This document shows, in pieces, positions 59,074 through 64,000 of a stretch of DNA of 64,000 nt. This DNA is from a bacterium (GTDB taxonomy: Bacteria; Desulfobacterota; Deferrisomatia; Deferrisomatales; BM512): NCBI GenBank assembly GCA_004322275.1, contig SCTA01000034.1:1-64000 (forward strand), read 5' to 3'. A program made the translations under genes and the position numbers. The notes beneath the pieces are model-generated. The model saw only the letters and a program-made list of their open reading frames with translations, made no database searches and was not told the origin of the DNA. Each line of letters starts with the position of its first letter. Position 1 is the stretch's first letter.

Positions 59074-61197
59074 CTACCCCTTCTTGCTTCCGTTGAGGAG
59101 CCCTTTTAGCGCGTTGGCGAGGGCTTCGCCGCGGTAGGGCTTTGCGACGACGGCGTCGAAGCCGTACTGGCGGTACTGCGACATTACCGGGTCCTGCGAG
59201 TAGCCGGAGGAGACGATGGCCCGGGCTTCGGGGTCGATCTTTTTTATCTCCCTCACGGTTTCTTTTCCGCCCATGCCGCCGCGTATGGTGAGATCGAGTA
59301 TTACGGCGTCGAAGGGGTCTCCCCTCCGGAGGGCGGCGAGGTAGCATTCCACCGCTTTTTCGCCTGTTGTGACTTTCTCGGTGGAGTAGCCGAGGTGGCC
59401 GAGGAGGTCGGCGACGAGATCGAGCACTATTTCGTCGTCGTCCATTATGAGGATGTTGCCGTCGCCGCGCTGGGGCTCGCTCACCGGGGGCTCCGCCGTT
59501 TTTTTAGGCTTTCCCTTGGGTTCGGCGGGGAGGCATATCGTGAATTTCGCGCCGTGGCCGGGAGAATTTGCGGCGACGACGTGGCCGCCGTGGCTCCTGA
59601 CCACGGAGTAAACGGTCGCCAGCCCAAGTCCCATCCCCTCTTCGCGCGTGGAGAAGTAGGGGTCGAAGATCCTGTCCATGTATTCCTGCGGTATGCCCAT
59701 TCCCTCGTCGCCGATTTCTACCTGCACGCAGTGGCGGTTTTCGAGGAAAGGGGGCAGGTCTACGGCTTCTTCGGGACTTATGTTTTTGCAGTCTACCCGC
59801 AGTTCGCCGCCGTCGGGCATCGCCTGCACGGCGTTCATGACGAGGTTTTGCACGATCTGGTCTATCTGTGCCGGGTCCGCGGTTATCGGCCAGAGGTTCT
59901 GGGGAATCGAAAGGGAGTGGGTCACCTTCGAGCCGGAGGAGGCGAAGACCACCGCGTCGTGGATTATCGCCCCTATGGAGATTAGCCGTTTTACCGGCGA
60001 GCCTCCGCGGGAGAAGGTGAGCAGCTGGCGGGTAAGTTCCTGAGCGCGCAGGGCGGCTTTTTCGGCTTCTCCGAGCTTGGGGGTTATGTCCAGCCCCTCC
60101 TTCATGTAGAGACGGGCAAGGGAGATGTTGCCGAGTATGCCGGTGAGGAGGTTGTTGAAATCGTGGGCGATGCCGCCCGCGAGAACACCCACGGATTCGA
60201 GCCTCTGCGCTTTGTTGAACTCTTCCTCAAGCTTCCGCTGGGCTGTAACGTCGCGGAATATTCCCCTGAAAAAGGCGGGGGAGGAGGAATCGTGCGACAT
60301 GGTGACGTTGCCGTCGAGTTCGACCTGTTTTCCGGCACAAGTGAGGAAGACAGTCTCGATCCTGATGTTTTCCGCGCCTTCCCGCAGCCTGTCCATCGCG
60401 CGCAGGTAGTCGCGCCGCGCTTCCGGGGCGATGATGTCCACAATGCTCAACTCGCCGAGCCGGTCGGCCGGGTAGCCGAGTATCTTTTTCCACTGCGAAT
60501 TTACGTAGAGGAACCTGCCGTCGGGGGTAACCGCCTGGATGAGGTCGTTTGCGTTCTCGAAGAGGTCGCGGAAGCGTTTCTCTGAGGCCTCCACAGCCTC
60601 CATCGAGCGTATCCTGTCGGTGATGTCGGCGTAGGCGAGGACGACGTGGGTGACGTTGGAGTTGTCCGCCGCCATTACCGGCGTGCCGATTACCTTGTAT
60701 ATCTTCTCGCCGATTGATATCTCGTTGGTCGTTACCTGTTTTCTCTCCTCGAAGACCTGACAGAGGGTGCATATCTCCGGAGGGCCGCCCTGGCCGCAGA
60801 TAGCCTCGTAGCAGCGGGTTGGGTCGGGCTTTAAGAACATTTTCGAGGCGGTGAGGTTGTAGGATACGATCTTCATCGAACCGTCCACGACTATTATCGC
60901 CACGCCGGTGGAATCGAAGACCGCCTTCAGCTCTTCATGAGTCAGTTTGAGCTTGTCGTTGGTAAGGTGCAGGTTTTCGAGTATCTGCTCGAAGGAGGAG
61001 GCTATCACCCCGATCGGGTCGAATTTGAGCATGTCCATGCCCGCAAGCTCCTCGTCGCCGAGGGGAGCGGTTCCGATGGACCTTAGCATCCGGTTCGTGG
61101 AGGTTCGTATATAGTTATACAGAGCGGCGTTCTCGGCCTTCAGCTCCTCGACGGACAAGGCCGGGGGTGCGCCCGCTTTAGTCTTTTCGTCCTTCAA
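59074..61197 (-). CDS. PAS hybrid histidine kinase with receiver domain
   Basis: A 707-residue soluble hybrid sensor kinase. Two PAS domains: the first (about 90-215) contains a cysteine-rich insertion CYEAICGQGGPPEICTLC, the second (about 220-340) a YVNSQWKKILGYPADRLGE core. The kinase has H-box GGIAHDFNNLLTG (His near 348), N-box NLVMNAVQAM, G1 GDEGMGIP and G2 GMGLGLATVYSVV. The terminal receiver has ILIMDDDEIVLDLVADLL and phospho-Asp in DAVILDLTIRGG. tusA follows directly upstream on the same strand, 46 bp away, so control of sulfur genes is possible. Confidence 0.92.
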   Translation of the reverse strand: MKDEKTKAGAPPALSVEELKAENAALYNYIRTSTNRMLRSIGTAPLGDEELAGMDMLKFDPIGVIASSFEQILENLHLTNDKLKLTHEELKAVFDSTGVAIIVVDGSMKIVSYNLTASKMFLKPDPTRCYEAICGQGGPPEICTLCQVFEERKQVTTNEISIGEKIYKVIGTPVMAADNSNVTHVVLAYADITDRIRSMEAVEASEKRFRDLFENANDLIQAVTPDGRFLYVNSQWKKILGYPADRLGELSIVDIIAPEARRDYLRAMDRLREGAENIRIETVFLTCAGKQVELDGNVTMSHDSSSPAFFRGIFRDVTAQRKLEEEFNKAQRLESVGVLAGGIAHDFNNLLTGILGNISLARLYMKEGLDITPKLGEAEKAALRAQELTRQLLTFSRGGSPVKRLISIGAIIHDAVVFASSGSKVTHSLSIPQNLWPITADPAQIDQIVQNLVMNAVQAMPDGGELRVDCKNISPEEAVDLPPFLENRHCVQVEIGDEGMGIPQEYMDRIFDPYFSTREEGMGLGLATVYSVVRSHGGHVVAANSPGHGAKFTICLPAEPKGKPKKTAEPPVSEPQRGDGNILIMDDDEIVLDLVADLLGHLGYSTEKVTTGEKAVECYLAALRRGDPFDAVILDLTIRGGMGGKETVREIKKIDPEARAIVSSGYSQDPVMSQYRQYGFDAVVAKPYRGEALANALKGLLNGSKKG

Positions 61198-61242
61198 TTC
61201 AAGCTCCAGAATAATCCTGCGTTACGGGAGAAATAACCCGCG

Positions 61243-61494
61243 TTACGGGTTCTGACTTATCTCGATCCTGTAATGGGTGCCTTCCTCCGTGACCTCCGAA
61301 CGGTAGCCCATGTTTTCGGCCGCCGTGGGTATGGTCCCTGTAGCGCTGCGGTTTGTCGTAAGAACGATAATCTTTACTTCGCCGCTCCGAAGGCGGTCGC
61401 GCAGATCGTTTATTTCCTTCAGGGCCGACAGAAGGGTTGAAGGGCAAACCTGGCCCCTTATGTCGAGGACGACTTCTTCAACCTGAACCGTCAT
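61243..61494 (-). CDS. TusA-family sulfur carrier
   Basis: An 83-residue sulfur-relay protein. LDIRGQVCPSTLLSALKEIND has the persulfide cysteine Cys17 in the CPxxL motif. The ferredoxin-like fold continues with VKIIVLTTNRSATGTIPTAAENMG. It is encoded 13 bp after a YeeE/YedE transporter on the same strand, a common pair for thiosulfate or sulfur uptake and delivery. Confidence 0.93.
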   Translation of the reverse strand: MTVQVEEVVLDIRGQVCPSTLLSALKEINDLRDRLRSGEVKIIVLTTNRSATGTIPTAAENMGYRSEVTEEGTHYRIEISQNP

Positions 61495-61507
61495 CTCAAA
61501 ATCCTCC

Positions 61508-62617
61508 TCATCCGCCGGCCTTGCGCGATAAAACTTTCCCGGTGAGGATTCTTACTCCCAGAAAGGCTCCGGGATACAGCCCGATAAAGAAAATAAAAGA
61601 ACTTATTGAAAAAAATGGGAGCCCGCCCAAAAGCTGCCAGACGTTGCAGCCCCCCGCCACCCTGGAGCCTGCCGCCATTGCGGCCCCGCCCAAAAGGGCC
61701 GAAAGATACTGCACCGGCGGCACGCGAAAGTGCCATTCAAAATCCCCGGCGCTCCTTGCTCCGGCGAAACCGCCGGCAACCATAAAGAGCAGAAAGGGCA
61801 ACTGGATGGCGGCGGCAGCGTCCCACACCGGGCCGTTTCCCCAGTTCAGCGCTCCTTTCTGCAGGGGTAATTCCATTACAAGAGAGGACTTGAAAAAAGG
61901 AACCTCCGCGAAGTGCCCGGGCAAGAAAACCGATTCCGCAAACCCCGCGGCCTTGGCGAATAGCGTTGCGGCGGAGAGGGGAATGCCGGTGACCGCTACC
62001 GAGGCCGTTCCCAGAAGGGCGATGACGATGCCCGCCTTCCAGGGTTCGACGTAGCCTCTGGCGAAATTTTTGTGTTTCCACAGCCCCCGTTTGCTCCACC
62101 CCCATAATAGCGCTGTTCCGCCGATTAGGAGAGGGGTGATTATATAAAAAGGGTTAATTCCAAGCAGCTCCGGCAGGGTGGGGGCCGTGGAAAAGAGGGT
62201 GGTTCTGGCCAGTTCCTCGAAGAAGGGGGCCGCCTCGGCGTAAAGGGCGCTTCCGGCGAAGAGCCCGAAAATCGTTGCCAGCTGGAGGCCCTGCCCCGAG
62301 CCCAGTTTCCAGAAAGTCCCCGCGATGCAGGCGCCCGAGAGAACCATGCCGAGGCCGAAGAGAACCCCGCCGATAAGGGAATTCAGAGAGGGCGGATCAA
62401 AGAAGGAGAAAGGGGCGAGGCCGAAAAGCCGCAGACCCTCGAAAACCGGCGCCGAGAGGAGCACCGTCAGGGCGAGGGCGCGCAGCAGCCGCTTTTCGCC
62501 AAAGAGGATGTGGTCGCGGACCATTCCCGCAAGGCAAAAATCCGAACGGTACATCACGTAACCGGATACAAGTCCGATAAGGGCCATCGCGATGGATATC
62601 CTGAGTCCAAGATCCAT
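61508..62617 (-). CDS. YeeE/YedE-type sulfur-compound transporter
   Basis: A 369-residue membrane protein with about nine helices and two pseudo-symmetric halves, each with a Cys-containing loop: LSGACIAGTFWKLGSGQG and VAGGCNVWQLLGGLP. These are the YeeE thiosulfate-channel motifs, where cysteines pass thiosulfate inward. A YRSDFCLAGMVRDHILF loop near the start is also typical. TusA follows 13 bp downstream, supporting a thiosulfate-to-TusA route. No other sulfur genes are in the window. Confidence 0.92.
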   Translation of the reverse strand: MDLGLRISIAMALIGLVSGYVMYRSDFCLAGMVRDHILFGEKRLLRALALTVLLSAPVFEGLRLFGLAPFSFFDPPSLNSLIGGVLFGLGMVLSGACIAGTFWKLGSGQGLQLATIFGLFAGSALYAEAAPFFEELARTTLFSTAPTLPELLGINPFYIITPLLIGGTALLWGWSKRGLWKHKNFARGYVEPWKAGIVIALLGTASVAVTGIPLSAATLFAKAAGFAESVFLPGHFAEVPFFKSSLVMELPLQKGALNWGNGPVWDAAAAIQLPFLLFMVAGGFAGARSAGDFEWHFRVPPVQYLSALLGGAAMAAGSRVAGGCNVWQLLGGLPFFSISSFIFFIGLYPGAFLGVRILTGKVLSRKAGG

Positions 62618-62661
62618 CGGAGTTCTCCTTTATCCCCGCCTTGAACAATGATACCTTCTTT

Positions 62662-62866
62662 AAGAGGGCTGCTGAAAAATGCTCATTGTCCCGGCTTCCT
62701 CTTTCGGCGAAGGGCTGCGTCGTTTCTCGGGCGCGGGTCTTGGCGTATAGACGATACTGCCTGCGACCTCGCGCCCTGCGGACTCCTTGCCCTTCATCCG
62801 AAATAGATTGCCGACCTCTTTTCCTTGAAACCGGAGCTTCTATCGACGTTTTTTAAGCGGCCTCTT
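62662..62866 (+). repeat. Intergenic hairpin repeat R7 (type A, enlarged)
   Basis: Ends AAGAGGGCTGCTGAAAAA and TTTTTTAAGCGGCCTCTT are near-perfect inverses. The interior keeps CCTTGAAACCGGAGCTTCTATCGACG from the family right half but carries extra sequence (GCCCTTCATCCGAAATAGATTGCC), making it about 205 bp. It fills most of the 316-bp gap between yeeE and the Nudix gene. Confidence 0.65.
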
Positions 62867-62933
62867 ATTTACTTTAGCATAAAAGGCTTTGGTTCACAGG
62901 TTTTTCGCCTTTTTGGCGGGTTTTCGGGGTTAC

Positions 62934-63353
62934 ATGAAAGAAAACAGCGAGCCGCTCCACGTTGTCGCCGGAGTGATAATCAGAAGAAGAAAGATTCTCA
63001 TCGCGAGGAGGCTTCCCGGCGGCGCTCACGGCGGGCTCTGGGAGTTTCCCGGGGGCAAGGTGGAGGAGGGCGAGTCGCCGGCGGACGCCCTTCGCCGGGA
63101 ACTCTTTGAGGAGCTTGGAATCGCTGTCAGGGTTCACACCCCGGTTCTGGAGACCCTTCACGCCTACCCGCACCGCACAATCCGTCTCGCCGCCTTCTGG
63201 TGCAGGATAGCGGAGGGGGAGCCCCGGCCTCTGGAGTGCGCGGATGTGGCGTGGGTATCTCCCTCCGGGATGGACCGGTACCTGATGCCGGAAGCCGACC
63301 TGCCGCTGATAAATTTTCTCAGGTCCATGGAGAAGGGGAAAGCGCGGCTTTAA
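62934..63353 (+). CDS. Nudix hydrolase, MutT-like
   Basis: A 139-residue hydrolase likely to sanitise 8-oxo-dGTP. The Nudix box GGKVEEGESPADALRRELFEELGI has the required G-x5-E-x7-REL-x-EE-x-G pattern. LHVVAGVIIRRRKILIARR is the MutT opening strand, and LWEFPGGK is present. ATG at 62934 is chosen; an upstream GTG would add a hydrophobic 15-residue stretch that is not part of the fold. Only a weak ribosome-binding site is seen. Confidence 0.9.
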   Translation: MKENSEPLHVVAGVIIRRRKILIARRLPGGAHGGLWEFPGGKVEEGESPADALRRELFEELGIAVRVHTPVLETLHAYPHRTIRLAAFWCRIAEGEPRPLECADVAWVSPSGMDRYLMPEADLPLINFLRSMEKGKARL

Positions 63354-63499
63354 CCGCCTCTCTCGCCGTCGCGGATGCGCTTGCCGCGGTCTTATCCCGA
63401 AAGGACTCAAGGTATAAAAATTTCGGCCGATAAATTGACTTTGACACGGATACCTGGGGAAACTACGGGCTTTTCGCCCTGGGAGGCAGACCATTCAGT

Positions 63500-63527
63500 T
63501 TGAAAAAACCTTCGACTGCACTAGAAT
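63500..63527 (+). promoter_or_regulatory. Putative promoter for the DUF4382 lipoprotein
   Basis: TTGAAA (63500-63505) and TAGAAT (63522-63527) with a 16-bp spacer; the transcript would start about 32 bp before the ATG at 63567. Confidence 0.35.
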
Positions 63528-63566
63528 AAGTTACAGGCAAGATTTCTACTTCAAGGAGTGAACGCT

Positions 63567-64000
63567 ATGAAGAAATTATATGGTTTTGCGGGTGCCGTGC
63601 TGCTCCTCGGGATGGCCGCTCTTTACGGCTGCGGCGGGAGCGGCGGCTCCGATACGGGCAGACTGACTTTAAAGCTCTCCGACGCCCCGGTGGACGGCGC
63701 GACCCACGTCTGGATCAAGTTCGACGCGATAGAGATAAAGCCCGCCGAGGGAGAGCGGCTGATCTACGACCTCGCCGAGACCCAGCGGATAGACCTTCTC
63801 ACCCTCACAAACGGCGAAACGGCCACCCTGCTCGACGGGATAGAGCTTCCGGCGGGCCAGTACAACTGGATCAGGCTGATGGTCAACACCGCGCCGGAAG
63901 ACCTCTCCGGCGGCCCCTTCTCCGAAGAGAATTTCTGCTACATCGTGATAGGAGAAGACGCTTTCCCCCTCGTCATCCCCAGCGGAGACCAGAGCGGCCT
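63567..64000 (+). CDS. DUF4382-type lipoprotein, 3' end outside window
   Basis: A partial gene: 144 codons are visible and the frame runs off the right edge. AAGGAGTG lies 7 nt upstream of the ATG. Signal peptide with lipobox LYGC (Cys22) followed by GGSGGSD linker. The mature part (RLTLKLSDAPVDGATHVWIKFDAIEIKPAEGERL... QRIDLLTLTNGETATLLDGIELPAGQYNWIRLMV) is the DUF4382 beta-sandwich pattern found in outer-surface lipoproteins of anaerobes. Function unknown. Confidence 0.85.
   Translation, partial: MKKLYGFAGAVLLLGMAALYGCGGSGGSDTGRLTLKLSDAPVDGATHVWIKFDAIEIKPAEGERLIYDLAETQRIDLLTLTNGETATLLDGIELPAGQYNWIRLMVNTAPEDLSGGPFSEENFCYIVIGEDAFPLVIPSGDQSG

Overview
The window looks like a chromosomal segment of an anaerobic or facultatively anaerobic, GC-rich Gram-negative bacterium, most plausibly a deltaproteobacterium (Desulfobacterota/Desulfuromonadia-like). 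The hints are TrmFO, hybrid cluster protein (Hcp), an EtfBA pair whose EtfA carries ferredoxin clusters, hydrogenase maturation genes hypCDE, a tungstate transporter under a Moco/Tuco-type riboswitch, several PAS hybrid histidine kinases, sigma-54 promoters and a small CxxCH cytochrome lipoprotein. This placement is inferred from gene content and coding style; no rRNA is present to test it.

Layout. 1-180: end of a decayed REP-associated transposase with a REP hairpin. 270-3963: MFS exporter, a small PAS protein, tRNA methyltransferase TrmL, an acetyltransferase and a NodB-type deacetylase. 4023-7740: a 181-bp inverted-repeat element, an AT-rich TMTC-like membrane glycosyltransferase gene and a secreted protein with a G10 tract. 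7872-16637: MBL hydrolase, then a purine/pyrimidine cluster (purB, a long purL, purQ, purF, pyrE), a HIT protein and a CAU tRNA. 16692-25643: Nif3, a zinc-ribbon coiled-coil protein, RNase P RNA, two TlpA-like thioredoxins, trmFO, an epimerase, a LemA-TPM-TPM cluster and an ADP-ribosylglycohydrolase. 25669-29249: repeats, then a riboswitch and terminator ahead of tupABC and a Mop-like protein. 29400-32831: PAS sensor, large membrane protein and two lipoproteins (one a diheme cytochrome). 32914-35234: divergent amt and glnB, each with a sigma-54-like promoter. 35502-42411: acetyltransferase, hybrid kinase, hcp with a sigma-54 promoter and three upstream palindromes, and etfBA. 42504-48520: small envelope genes, a diguanylate cyclase, hypCDE, HU and tRNA-Arg. 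48656-54725: PHP phosphoesterase, ThiS-ThiF-like fusion, GT9, copper ATPase and ogt. 54875-57501: a phage-like regulatory module with two repressors and three small divergent genes. 57554-64000: HEAT protein, hybrid kinase, TusA and YeeE, Nudix, and the start of a DUF4382 lipoprotein.

How parts work together. purB, purL, purQ and purF cover the first and fourth steps of IMP synthesis and the lyase steps, and pyrE provides OMP. The riboswitch should shut off tungstate (or molybdate) uptake when cofactor is plentiful. Amt and the P-II protein form the usual ammonium uptake and sensing pair, although this P-II has His where Tyr51 is normally uridylylated. Hcp and the Etf pair suggest nitrosative-stress or electron-transfer chemistry under nitrogen- or NO-linked enhancer control. 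TusA and YeeE suggest import and relay of thiosulfate-type sulfur.

A distinctive feature is a family of about 130-200 bp intergenic hairpin repeats, two of them with outer arms of 9 to 16 bp, often starting right at a stop codon (about 8656, 13959, 17814, 35235, 54728, 56651, 62662, and a relative at 25669). Many long open frames antisense to purL, purF, amt and tupC are by-products of GC-rich codon use and are not annotated.
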